64,000 bases of DNA from DATAUD01 sp035511075 (GTDB taxonomy: Bacteria > Verrucomicrobiota > Verrucomicrobiia > Limisphaerales > Palsa-1400): NCBI GenBank assembly GCA_035511075.1, contig DATKFW010000011.1, forward strand, positions 29,493-93,492. The letters are read 5' to 3'. The notes beneath the pieces are model-generated. The model was given only the letters and a program-made list of their open reading frames with translations. It made no database searches and had not been told where the DNA came from. Shown in pieces: positions 27,050 to 34,921 of the stretch. Position numbers and translations under genes: made by a program. Within the stretch, counting starts at the first letter, position 1; each line of letters opens with the position of its first letter.

Positions 27050-27732
27050 TGCAGGCCCGTGATGGGGTTGGTGGTCAACAGGACATCCAGCGGAATGACC
27101 AATTCCAGAGGCTGGGTCCGGGCCACCAGACCCGGTTGCGCGGCCATTTGAATCTGCACCTTGATGGCGGTGGGCAAATTGGTTTGTTGCGTCGTGTCCC
27201 AACTCGGCTGCCACGTCGTGCCGTCGTAATAAAGAAACGTCAGGTTCTGCACGCCGCTGAGTATGGCGTGTTTTTCGTCCGGCTGGGGCGGCTGCGTGAC
27301 CGGCAAGAGATTGCGCGTCACCGCGCGAATGAGGTCCCGGCCCGGGCCGCGATTGCCGTTGGTCGGCGCGGAAAGCAGATAATCGATTTTCTCGGCGTTG
27401 CCCCACGGAACCATTCCGTCCAACTCGCCGCCCGTTGTGAAAAAGTCAGGCCCAATCTGGTCGGGCAACGTATTGGTGGGATTGGTTGTTTGGAGCGGCC
27501 CGAAGAAGACGCCGTTGGTCGTGGTGACGATATTGGCCAGGTCATGCTGAATGACGTTGAGGGCCTGTTCCTGCGGGAGGCTGGCTTCCAGGGAATCGAC
27601 CATCGTATTGCGCAGGTGAAGCGCCGTGAAAAAAACCGTGTGAATGGCCACCAGCAAAATGCTGAAAATCGAGACGGCAATGAGCATCTCGATCAATGTA
27701 AAGGCCCGGGTTGATTTGGATCGGGGCCTCAT
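27046..27732 (-). CDS. gspJ: minor pseudopilin GspJ
   Basis: 228 residues from the ATG at 27732, overlapping the gspI stop by 4 bp. The prepilin cleavage motif is RAFTLIEMLIAVSIF (cleavage before FTLIE, with Glu at +5). The body has the length and strand pattern of GspJ (QALNVIQHDLANI, VQNLTFLYYDG, AIKVQIQM). It forms the pseudopilus tip with GspI and GspK. Confidence 0.85.
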   Translation of the reverse strand: MRPRSKSTRAFTLIEMLIAVSIFSILLVAIHTVFFTALHLRNTMVDSLEASLPQEQALNVIQHDLANIVTTTNGVFFGPLQTTNPTNTLPDQIGPDFFTTGGELDGMVPWGNAEKIDYLLSAPTNGNRGPGRDLIRAVTRNLLPVTQPPQPDEKHAILSGVQNLTFLYYDGTTWQPSWDTTQQTNLPTAIKVQIQMAAQPGLVARTQPLELVIPLDVLLTTNPITGLQ

Positions 27733-28130
27733 AATTGTGTCTGAGGCGCCTGAAGCGTGCTCAGCCGGACATCGTAGGTTTTGCCCTGTGCGGTAAAGGA
27801 TACAGTGAGGGTGGCCACAGTCATCTGGACCAGCGGGTCTTCGGTCCACGCTTCATTCTTGACGGTCCAGCGATAGGTCAGGCCGCCGTCCTGCACCACG
27901 CCGCTTTGGCCGGAGTTTTGCAACTGGCCGGTCACCTTCAATTCATTGAGCCGCGTGTTGGCGATGCGCGCCGCGACCATTTTGCGCTGCGCCACTTCTC
28001 CCGCCAGGCTTGCGACATGCAACCCCTCCATCGCCACCGGTATGACAATGGCCATGAAAAGCATCGCCGCCAGCACCTCCACCAGCGTGAACGCGCCGCG
28101 GCGCCTTCTAATGGGTGGGTTCAATGTCAT
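27729..28130 (-). CDS. gspI: minor pseudopilin GspI
   Basis: 133 residues, the usual GspI size. Prepilin motif RGAFTLVEVLAAMLFMAIVIPV, seen as GAFTLVEVL and AAMLFMAIVIPV, with the conserved Glu at +5. The following segment ARIANTRLNELKVTGQ is characteristic of GspI. Overlaps gspJ by 4 bp and gspH by 23 bp. Confidence 0.85.
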   Translation of the reverse strand: MTLNPPIRRRRGAFTLVEVLAAMLFMAIVIPVAMEGLHVASLAGEVAQRKMVAARIANTRLNELKVTGQLQNSGQSGVVQDGGLTYRWTVKNEAWTEDPLVQMTVATLTVSFTAQGKTYDVRLSTLQAPQTQL

Positions 28131-28653
28131 ATCTCAGATGCGATGGCGTTTCGGCGATCATTATCTGGCTGCCCGTTCCCTGGCGCAAAAATATCTTTTC
28201 CGGACTGCTGTCGCTTATAAAGCCGTCCGGCTGAAAACGGATTTTTGTCACCGCGCCAAACTGCGCCTTGGCCTGCGTCCAGTAATTGGAGCGCACCAGC
28301 ACGGAGGAAGGCGCCGAAAAGGTGATTTGAATGGTCTCGTCGAGGTTGAAGTTCATCGGGTTGGTTTGGGTCTCGGTGAAACCGGAGACCGCCTGCAATC
28401 CGTATGAGCCCTGCCTGGGATTGATCCAAAGCTCGACGGGAACCCCCTCGGCGACGGCCCGGCTCTGGCCGTAACGTGTCAACGACAAAAATCGCCGCGC
28501 CTCGTTGTCCAGGTTGCGCCCGCGAAAGAACCCCTTCAACGATGGGAAAATGACGCTCAAAAGAACAACCATGATGGCCATCACCAGGATCATCTCGACC
28601 AACGTGAAGGCGGCGCATAGCGGGTTCTTAGCGTTTTGCTGTCCAATTTCCAT
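28108..28653 (-). CDS. gspH: minor pseudopilin GspH
   Basis: 181 residues from the ATG at 28653 (MEIGQQNAK). An in-frame ATG at 28665 is an alternative, and the first one at 28728 is unlikely because it lies deep inside gspG. Prepilin motif CAAFTLVEMILVMAIMVVLL with Glu at +5. The segment EARRFLSLTRYGQSRAVAEGVPVEL is the usual GspH/FimT helix (EARRFLSLTRYGQSRA) and start of the sheet. Overlaps gspG by 26 bp. Confidence 0.82.
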   Translation of the reverse strand: MEIGQQNAKNPLCAAFTLVEMILVMAIMVVLLSVIFPSLKGFFRGRNLDNEARRFLSLTRYGQSRAVAEGVPVELWINPRQGSYGLQAVSGFTETQTNPMNFNLDETIQITFSAPSSVLVRSNYWTQAKAQFGAVTKIRFQPDGFISDSSPEKIFLRQGTGSQIMIAETPSHLRYDIEPTH

Positions 28654-29065
28654 AGACGGTGCCATCGGGCCCGGTGGCGTAGAGATCGTAGCCGCTGGGA
28701 TTGCGTTTTCCCGGACATTCATAAACATAGGGGTGGCCCCAGGGGTCCAGCGGAATGTCCTTTTCCATGTAGGGACCGTGCCAGTTTTGCGCGTCGCGCG
28801 GCTTGACCATCAGGGCCTGCAATCCGTCCCTGCCCCGCGGATAATTGCCGTTATCGACCTCGTAGGCGCCCAACGCGGTGCCGAGAGTGGAAATCTGGGT
28901 CATCGCCGCCGTGGTGCGGGCGCGCTCCGTGCTGCCCGTCATTCTGGGCAGGACGATGCCGGCCAGAATGGCCAGAATAGTCAGCACCAGAAGCAATTCA
29001 ACGAGCGTGAACGCGTTCCGCCTCAGTGCCGCGGAGTTCCTTCGTTTCGGGGTCATGATTTTCAT
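28628..29065 (-). CDS. gspG: major pseudopilin GspG
   Basis: 145 residues, the normal GspG length. The start at 29065 is supported by a good Shine-Dalgarno sequence (AAAGGAAA) just upstream. Prepilin motif NAFTLVELLLVLTILAILAG with Glu at +5. GspG landmarks are DNGNYPRGRDGLQALM, GPYMEKDIPLDPWGHPY and GYDLYATGPDG, the calcium-site region of the family. It builds the pseudopilus shaft that pushes substrates through the secretin. Confidence 0.95.
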   Translation of the reverse strand: MKIMTPKRRNSAALRRNAFTLVELLLVLTILAILAGIVLPRMTGSTERARTTAAMTQISTLGTALGAYEVDNGNYPRGRDGLQALMVKPRDAQNWHGPYMEKDIPLDPWGHPYVYECPGKRNPSGYDLYATGPDGTVYGNWTAKR

Positions 29066-29081
29066 AGAGGTTTCCTTTCTG

Positions 29082-30326
29082 TTATTTGATATAGTCCTGC
29101 ATCGAGAAGATCGGAAGGAGCATCCCGATGAAAATGAGTCCGACAAAAGCCGCGATGAAAAAAAGCATCAGCGGCTCCAGGAATGCCACCGAGGTCTTGA
29201 GGTTCCGGTCCAGGTCCCCTTCCGTCACCCCCGCGATGCGCACCAGTTCCTGGTCCAGCTTGCCGCTTTCTTCGGCGACCGAAATCATCTCCAGCACTGA
29301 ACTGGGAAAAAGATTGCGGCAGTCCGAGAGGCTCGCGCCCAATTGCGCGCCTTCCTTGACGCGGTCGATCGAATTGGAGACGGCATCGACGAGGATTTGA
29401 TTGCCGATGGATTTGCGGGCGACATTGAGCGCCTGCACCAGCGGCACCCCGGCATTGAGGAGCGTCCCGAGCATCCGGCAGAACCGCGCCATGGCAAACT
29501 GGCTCAACAACGGCCCCAGCACCGGCACGCGAAGGACGAGTCCTTCCCACGAGCGGCGCCCCTCCTCGGACGATATCCAGTTGCGAATCAAGTAGCCCAC
29601 AATGACCACGCCAATCCCCACGTAAAGCCCGTAGGCTCGAACCAGGTGGCTGATGTAAACGATAATGCGCGTCAACAGCGGCATCGTTCCGCCGAAACCC
29701 TCGAACATCTTCTGAAATCTCGGAATGAAAAATGTCATCAGCACGATCATCACGCCGATGGCCAGGACGAATAGAATGGCCGGATAGAGTAGCGCCGCCG
29801 TCACCTTCGATTTCAAATCCTTTTCGCGCGCCTGAAAATCCGCGATTTGCGCCAGCACAAGGTCCAGAAACCCGCCGGTTTCCCCAGCCGAAACCATGGC
29901 GACGTACACCCGCGGAAACGTCTCCGGCATCGTCGCCATCGAATCGGCCAAAGTAACGCCGTCGATGACCGAATCGTAGATTTGCTTCCATTTGGCCGAC
30001 GCGGTGGGATTGGACGCCTCTTTGCAAAGAATCACCAGGGCGCGGCTCAGCGGCACCCCCGCCGCCAGCAGGCTGGAGAGCAGCCGGGTGAAATTCTCGA
30101 GCATCCTCGGCGTGACTTTTCTTGATTGAAAGGTGAATTTCCCCGCTGTCGGGGCGGCGCTGGCGCCGTTTTTCCCCGGGCCAGCGACGGACTTTTCCGC
30201 CAGCGTGATCGGACGCAGGCCCTTTTCCTCCATTTGGCGAAAAGCCTCCTGGCGTCCTCCGGCTTCGATCTGGCCCTCGGCGGTCTTGCCGTCGGCTTGA
30301 AATGCCTTGTAGGTGAAGACAGGCAT
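29082..30326 (-). CDS. gspF: T2SS inner-membrane platform protein GspF
   Basis: 414 residues with the two T2SSF domains. The first cytoplasmic domain contains LENFTRLLSSLLAAGVPLSRAL, seen as FTRLLSSLLAAGVPL; the first membrane helix is AILFVLAIGVMIVLMTFFIP. The second domain repeats the pattern (MARFCRMLGTLLNAGVPL, with VSAGETGG and VAEESGKL). A final helix ends near LPIFSMQDYIK. It works with GspE, GspL and GspM to assemble the pseudopilus. Confidence 0.95.
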   Translation of the reverse strand: MPVFTYKAFQADGKTAEGQIEAGGRQEAFRQMEEKGLRPITLAEKSVAGPGKNGASAAPTAGKFTFQSRKVTPRMLENFTRLLSSLLAAGVPLSRALVILCKEASNPTASAKWKQIYDSVIDGVTLADSMATMPETFPRVYVAMVSAGETGGFLDLVLAQIADFQAREKDLKSKVTAALLYPAILFVLAIGVMIVLMTFFIPRFQKMFEGFGGTMPLLTRIIVYISHLVRAYGLYVGIGVVIVGYLIRNWISSEEGRRSWEGLVLRVPVLGPLLSQFAMARFCRMLGTLLNAGVPLVQALNVARKSIGNQILVDAVSNSIDRVKEGAQLGASLSDCRNLFPSSVLEMISVAEESGKLDQELVRIAGVTEGDLDRNLKTSVAFLEPLMLFFIAAFVGLIFIGMLLPIFSMQDYIK

Positions 30327-30329
30327 GCT

Positions 30330-32105
30330 CTACTTGACCACTGCGCGGGGGTTGGCGGGCGTTTCCGTTGTCACTTCCGCATGGCCATTCTTGGATACGG
30401 CGGCCATGCTCTGGTCCTTAGCTACGCGCATGACTTCCTCGGGCGTGGTAATGCCGTGGCCGATGAGCCGCCAGCCATCGTCGCTGAGGCTGCGCATGCC
30501 ATTGCGGACGGCGGCCTCGCGGATTTCCCCGCTGGAACAACTGCGCAGCACCATCTGGCGGATTCCGTTGTCCAAATCCATCCACTCAAAAATTCCGTGC
30601 CGTCCGTGATAGCCCGTGTTGCGGCAGGCCTGGCAGCCGGCCGCCCGAAACACCTTCACCTTGGAAGGGATGCCCGCCATCTCCTTGAGCGCCGCTGTCG
30701 TTTCCGACTTGTCTTCGGATTTGCATTCCGGGCAAAGCACGCGCACCAGCCGTTGCGCCAGCACCGCCTCCAGCGAGGAGGCCACAAGGTAAGGCTCGAC
30801 ATTCATATCGACCAGCCGCGTCAGCGCGCCGGGCGCGTCATTGGTGTGAAGGGTCGAAAAAACCAGGTGGCCCGTCAGTGATGCCTGCACCGCAATCTGC
30901 GCCGTCTCCTGGTCGCGAATTTCGCCCACCAGAATGACATCGGGGTCATGGCGCAAAATCGAGCGCAAGCCGCGCGCAAAAGTCAGCCCGGCCTTTTCCG
31001 AAACCTGAATCTGGTTGACGCCCCGCATCTGATATTCAATGGGGTCCTCAATGGTGATGATCTTGCGCACGGCGTCGTTGATGGCCGCCAGCGCGGTGTA
31101 AAGGGTCGAAGTCTTGCCGCTGCCCGTCGGGCCTGTGACCAGGATGATTCCGTGCGGCAGCGCCAGCACCTTGTTGAATGAAGCCAGCACCTCCGGAGCC
31201 ATGCCCAGTTGTTCCATGCCCAGCAGAGTCGCCTTTTGCCGCAGCAACCGCATCACCACCGCCTCGCCGTGCAACATCGGTATGATCGAGACGCGGATGT
31301 CGACCTCGTTATTGGCAAGGCGGATCTTGATGCGCCCGTCCTGGGGCAGGCGCTTTTCGGCAATGTTCAAGTGGCTCAGAATTTTGACACGCGACACGAT
31401 GGCCGGCTGAAAGCGCTTGATTTGCGCCGGCACCGGGATTTCCTGCAAGACGCCGTCTATCCGGTAACGAATTCGCAACTCGTCCTCGAACGGCTCCAAA
31501 TGGATGTCCGACGCCCGCAATTCGATCGCGTCGGACAGGACCTGGTTGACAAATTTGATGATCGAGGCGTCTTCGGCGGCATTGTCCAGGTTGGTGTCTT
31601 CCGCGCCAGATTCATCGACGACTTGCAACGGCGCCACGTCATCGAGCGTGTCAATGGTGTCCGCGCCGACGCCCAGGCGCCTCTTGATCTCGCGGCGGAT
31701 CGATTCGGTGGGCGCCAGGACCGGCTGAATCTTCAGCCCGGTCATCGATTTAAGCGTGTCCAGGCCCTGCGTGGCGAAAAGCCGGCTTGTGGCCACTTCC
31801 ACTACGTCATTGACGCGCTTTAGCGGCAGCAATTCCTCCTTCAAGAGAACGCGCGCGGGAAACAGGGACAGCAGTTCGCGATCCGGCTCCAAATCATCCA
31901 GCGACGTGTAGCCAAGATCATATTCCTTGGCCAGCCAGCGCAGTACATCTTCCTCCGATTCCATCGGCTTTTGGCTTCCGGACCGGATTTGCTGGTTAAG
32001 AATGGATGCGTCGGTGGAGGACAGTTGCCTGGCTTCGACCATCTGGTCGAGGTCGAGCGATTTTGTCGTCGGCTTTTCCGCTGTTTTTGTTTCGTTCGCG
32101 TTCAT
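30330..32105 (-). CDS. gspE: T2SS ATPase GspE
   Basis: 591 residues from the ATG at 32105. N1E-type domain, then RASDIHLEPFEDELRIRYRIDGVL (key part ASDIHLEPFE), Walker A GPTGSGKT, Asp box, Walker B ILVGEIRDQETA, and the His box FSTLHTNDA. A four-Cys zinc element (CPEC ... CQAC) near the C terminus is typical of GspE and PilB. It powers pseudopilus assembly. The tail after residue 570 is a charged extension. First gene of the T2SS run, which continues without a gap over 23 bp through the two-component genes. Confidence 0.96.
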   Translation of the reverse strand: MNANETKTAEKPTTKSLDLDQMVEARQLSSTDASILNQQIRSGSQKPMESEEDVLRWLAKEYDLGYTSLDDLEPDRELLSLFPARVLLKEELLPLKRVNDVVEVATSRLFATQGLDTLKSMTGLKIQPVLAPTESIRREIKRRLGVGADTIDTLDDVAPLQVVDESGAEDTNLDNAAEDASIIKFVNQVLSDAIELRASDIHLEPFEDELRIRYRIDGVLQEIPVPAQIKRFQPAIVSRVKILSHLNIAEKRLPQDGRIKIRLANNEVDIRVSIIPMLHGEAVVMRLLRQKATLLGMEQLGMAPEVLASFNKVLALPHGIILVTGPTGSGKTSTLYTALAAINDAVRKIITIEDPIEYQMRGVNQIQVSEKAGLTFARGLRSILRHDPDVILVGEIRDQETAQIAVQASLTGHLVFSTLHTNDAPGALTRLVDMNVEPYLVASSLEAVLAQRLVRVLCPECKSEDKSETTAALKEMAGIPSKVKVFRAAGCQACRNTGYHGRHGIFEWMDLDNGIRQMVLRSCSSGEIREAAVRNGMRSLSDDGWRLIGHGITTPEEVMRVAKDQSMAAVSKNGHAEVTTETPANPRAVVK

Positions 32106-32177
32106 ATACGTTGCAGGCCCGTAGCGGCAAGCGCGCCGCCACGGCGCCATTACCTATAGACTCCGCACAGCGGAGAT

Positions 32178-32699
32178 TTATTGCAAAAGACCGTTGACTG
32201 TGGCGATGGCCTCCTGTTTCGGGGTCAGGACACTGCGCAAATCCTCCTGGGCTGCCAGGAGTTTGGCTTGCTTATCCTTGATCTCCGCGCGGACAGCCGC
32301 CAGCTTGGTTTTGATTTCAGCCGTCGGGGCGTTGTCATCGATTGCTTTTTGGAGCGCCTCGAGGGTGGCGCTGGGTTCGCCGAAGGGACTCCGGCGCGGC
32401 CTTGCGTTTTCGCCGCCATTATCGCCGTTGTTGTTGCGGCGTCTTCCGCCAAAGCCGCCGCGAAATCTCATTGCCATGACGTCGCGGCCGGCATCGAAGA
32501 CCTTGCCGAGCTTTGGCTCGATGGCTTGCCATTCCTGGTCGTCCTTGATCTCCATTTGATCGCGGAGCCTGTCCATCATGTCCTGTTTCATCTGGGCTGG
32601 ATCGAAATTTCCGCGCCCCTGGGCCATTGTATTTCCGGTGCCCAAAGCCAGAAGGGCGGCACATCCGCCCGCTATCAAAACTTTCCTCAATATGTTCAT
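32178..32699 (-). CDS. exported LTXXQ/Spy-like helical protein
   Basis: 173 residues with signal peptide (VLIAGGCAALLALGTGNTMAQ, cut near MAQ). The mature protein is mostly helical, with Met/Gln/Asp-rich MKQDMMDRLRDQM, a basic Arg/Asn/Gly patch (RRRNNNGDNGG) and a late SVLTPKQEAIATV that matches the LTxxQ motif of Spy/CpxP-like proteins. It lies 72 bp before gspE on the same strand. A periplasmic chaperone or stress role is only a family-level suggestion. Confidence 0.65.
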   Translation of the reverse strand: MNILRKVLIAGGCAALLALGTGNTMAQGRGNFDPAQMKQDMMDRLRDQMEIKDDQEWQAIEPKLGKVFDAGRDVMAMRFRGGFGGRRRNNNGDNGGENARPRRSPFGEPSATLEALQKAIDDNAPTAEIKTKLAAVRAEIKDKQAKLLAAQEDLRSVLTPKQEAIATVNGLLQ

Positions 32700-32935
32700 A
32701 ATGTCTGTCAGAGTTTACGGTTAACCGAGTTCGTGGACGCCCATTCTGCGGCACGAACAATTGACGTCATCGCGTCATATGCAACAATCGTGCCAGCAAC
32801 CCAAGAGGTTGATATTCAGGTGGAAAACCGGTTTGGACCCCTGGATTTGCGCACTTGTTGCTCACTGCTGCGCAACAGTTGCGCACCCCAAGGCCGAGAT
32901 TGACTGCTGATTCGCGAGGTGTAGTCTCGCCCATA

Positions 32936-34465
32936 GTGACCGACACACGAACCCGCCTTTTTCAAGTAATCATCGTGCTGCTGGGCGCGTTCTCTTTGTC
33001 GGTCATTCTCGCCTTTCACAATATCACCGACGGCGATCTTTGGGCCAAACTGGCCATTGGCGAAACGGTGTGGAAAACCGGGCACATTTTCCGGCACGAT
33101 GTCTATGCCTTTACGCCCACGCTGCCCGAGTATATCGATCACGAGTGCGGAGCGGGCGTGGTCTTCTACGATTTGCTTCACTGGTTCGGCCCCGCCTCGC
33201 TCATCGTCCTGAGAATGGTTTTGGCGCTGGGATTGCTTGCGGCCGCCGCCTGGGCCGGACGGCGGCAGGGATGCAGCGTGAATGTGCTGCTGCTTCTGGC
33301 GATTCCGGCGGCCGCCTCCATTCTAACGGGATACATCCCCGTCGTGCGGAGCCACGTGTTTACGTTTTTCCTTTTCGCTGTGACCCTTCTTTGTGTCGAA
33401 GAATTGCGCGGCGGGGCGCGCTGGCCGGCCGTCGTCCTGCCTTTGCTGACGCTGGCAGGAACCAATCTTCACGGCGGATTCGTCGTCGCGCTGGGCGTTG
33501 TCTTCTTCTATTGCGCTGTCGGCTGGTTTGCAGGGAAAAACCGCGCGCTGATGGCTTTTACGGCGGCAGCCTGCGCTGCGGTGACGCTGATCAATCCGTA
33601 CGGCTTGAACTTTTGGCGCTACTTGATTCCAGCCTTGTTGCATCCGCGCGCGCGGATAGCGGAATTCCGTCCGCCGCCGTTGCTGGCATCGGACGATTTT
33701 TGGGGTTTCCGGCTGATGTTTGCAGTGGCGGTCATTGCGGTGGCCGCCGGATGGCGTCATGTCTCGCGCCCGAATTACCCCGGGCTGGCCGTCATGGCGG
33801 GGACCGCCTTTATGGGATGGCACAGCCGCCGGCACGGTCCGTTCCTCGGCGCCGCGGCGTTGGCCTTCGCCGGCCCTTATGCGGAAGCTTCCTTGAAGAC
33901 CCACGCCGCCCGGCTCAGATTCAACCCGGTTTACGGCGTCGGAATCCTGTACGTGGGAATCGCCTTTTTCGTCGCGTTGAAAATTCTTCCGGGCGCGTCG
34001 TTGCAGCCGTTGGCGCCGGTCGGCCAAGACCCTGTGCGGGAGGCGGACATACTGGCATTGGCCGGGGCGCGCGGAAACCTGGCGACGCCCTTCGCCTGGG
34101 GCAGCTATCTGAGCTGGCGTCTTTATCCCAAAATCAAGATTTCAATGGATGGCCGTTACGAGACGGCCTATCCAGAATCCACCTTCGCGCTCAACAACGA
34201 TTTCTTCGATCATGGAGCGGATTGGTTCCGGCTTTGCCGTCAGTTTAAGGTCGATTACGTCATCCTGGATTTGCAAACGGAGCGGCTGCGGCCGGAAGAT
34301 TTGATAGCCCGAGGCTACGTGTTGATTTGGAAGCAGGACGATCTTTCGGCCCTTCTTGCCCTGCCCGAGCACGCGCAATTGCTTCTGCAAACTGCGACGA
34401 ATCTCCCGCCTACGACCATTGATCCCCTGGACCTCCGCGTGAGGGACAACCCCTCGGCCCCGTGA
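32936..34465 (+). CDS. polytopic membrane protein (GT-C-like or unknown)
   Basis: 509 residues from a GTG at 32936 (then TDTRTRLFQ); the longer frame adds a non-membrane extension. About ten hydrophobic helices follow: VIIVLLGAFSLSVILAF, then a conserved loop ITDGDLWAKLAIGETVW, further helices to about residue 340, and a soluble C-terminal domain (FAWGSYLSWRLYPKIKISMDGRYETAYP, key part GSYLSWRLYP). Asp and Trp in the first loop resemble GT-C glycosyltransferases, but I cannot confirm this. The last 196 bp of the gene are duplicated at 37078-37273. Confidence 0.75.
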   Translation: MTDTRTRLFQVIIVLLGAFSLSVILAFHNITDGDLWAKLAIGETVWKTGHIFRHDVYAFTPTLPEYIDHECGAGVVFYDLLHWFGPASLIVLRMVLALGLLAAAAWAGRRQGCSVNVLLLLAIPAAASILTGYIPVVRSHVFTFFLFAVTLLCVEELRGGARWPAVVLPLLTLAGTNLHGGFVVALGVVFFYCAVGWFAGKNRALMAFTAAACAAVTLINPYGLNFWRYLIPALLHPRARIAEFRPPPLLASDDFWGFRLMFAVAVIAVAAGWRHVSRPNYPGLAVMAGTAFMGWHSRRHGPFLGAAALAFAGPYAEASLKTHAARLRFNPVYGVGILYVGIAFFVALKILPGASLQPLAPVGQDPVREADILALAGARGNLATPFAWGSYLSWRLYPKIKISMDGRYETAYPESTFALNNDFFDHGADWFRLCRQFKVDYVILDLQTERLRPEDLIARGYVLIWKQDDLSALLALPEHAQLLLQTATNLPPTTIDPLDLRVRDNPSAP

Positions 34466-34637
34466 TCAGATTTTCCCGTAAACCTCTTCGACGACGGCGC
34501 GGAAGTTGTTGTCGCCGACGTTGACAATTTTCATTTCGCGTTCGGCGCTTTCCACGGAATCGCTGGCGTGGGCGGCGTTGACCATGATCGTGGAACCAAA
34601 TTCCCGCCGAAGCGATGCGGGCGGCGCCTTGGACGGA
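34270..34637. repeat. 368-bp direct repeat, left copy
   Basis: Matches 37078-37445 (offset 2808) without a gap by hand alignment, with 14 mismatches. It covers the 3' end of the membrane protein gene (to 34465) and, on the opposite strand, a 3' piece of the nucleoside diphosphate kinase gene. Mismatches are mainly synonymous in the respective frames: six of nine in the membrane protein part and four of five in the kinase part. Confidence 0.95.
34466..34637 (-). pseudogene. 3' fragment of the two-domain nucleoside diphosphate kinase gene
   Basis: The minus-strand frame encodes the last 56 or so residues of the kinase at 37274-38446, including the catalytic-His segment NAAHASDSVESAERE and the terminal VVEEVYGKI. 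It is cut off at 34637, where similarity to the complete gene stops. Only one residue differs over the shared part (Ala instead of Gly in SKAPPxSLRR). An ATG at 34669 upstream could produce a short peptide, but there is no sign that it is a gene. Confidence 0.9.
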
Positions 34638-34921
34638 GAGGGGCACTGAAGCGGGTCATATCTCGACATTGGACAATTTGTGTAATGTTGAAATGACCTC
34701 TTGTATCAACCCCTTTATGTCCAAGGTGAGGCGACCGGAGCTTTAGTGCCCCGTGGTGCTGCTGCGTGGTCTTCGGCGTGAATTTGCCTGAACGAAGTCA
34801 GCACGCCCACGCTGAATGGAAAAATATCGAATGGCGCGCGTTTTCACGCGTCGTCGAGGCAGATGGCCCCTGAAAGCATGACTTTCCTTTTCGACGGCAC
34901 ACATTAAGATTCCAATTGATT
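34638..34921. other. unique DNA left of the AIPR gene
   Basis: 284 bp that follow the left repeat copy directly. No open frame with protein character is seen. It should contain the AIPR promoter but no convincing -35/-10 pair is visible. The composition appears less GC-rich than the flanking core genes. Confidence 0.5.

Noticed and set aside
25661..27406. Longer 581-codon version of GspK
   Set aside because: The first 119 codons lie inside gspJ; the ATG at 27049 gives the pseudopilin start and a normal ATGA overlap.
34466..34669. Minus-strand 67-codon frame as a separate small gene
   Set aside because: It is the duplicated 3' end of the kinase gene plus a few unrelated codons.
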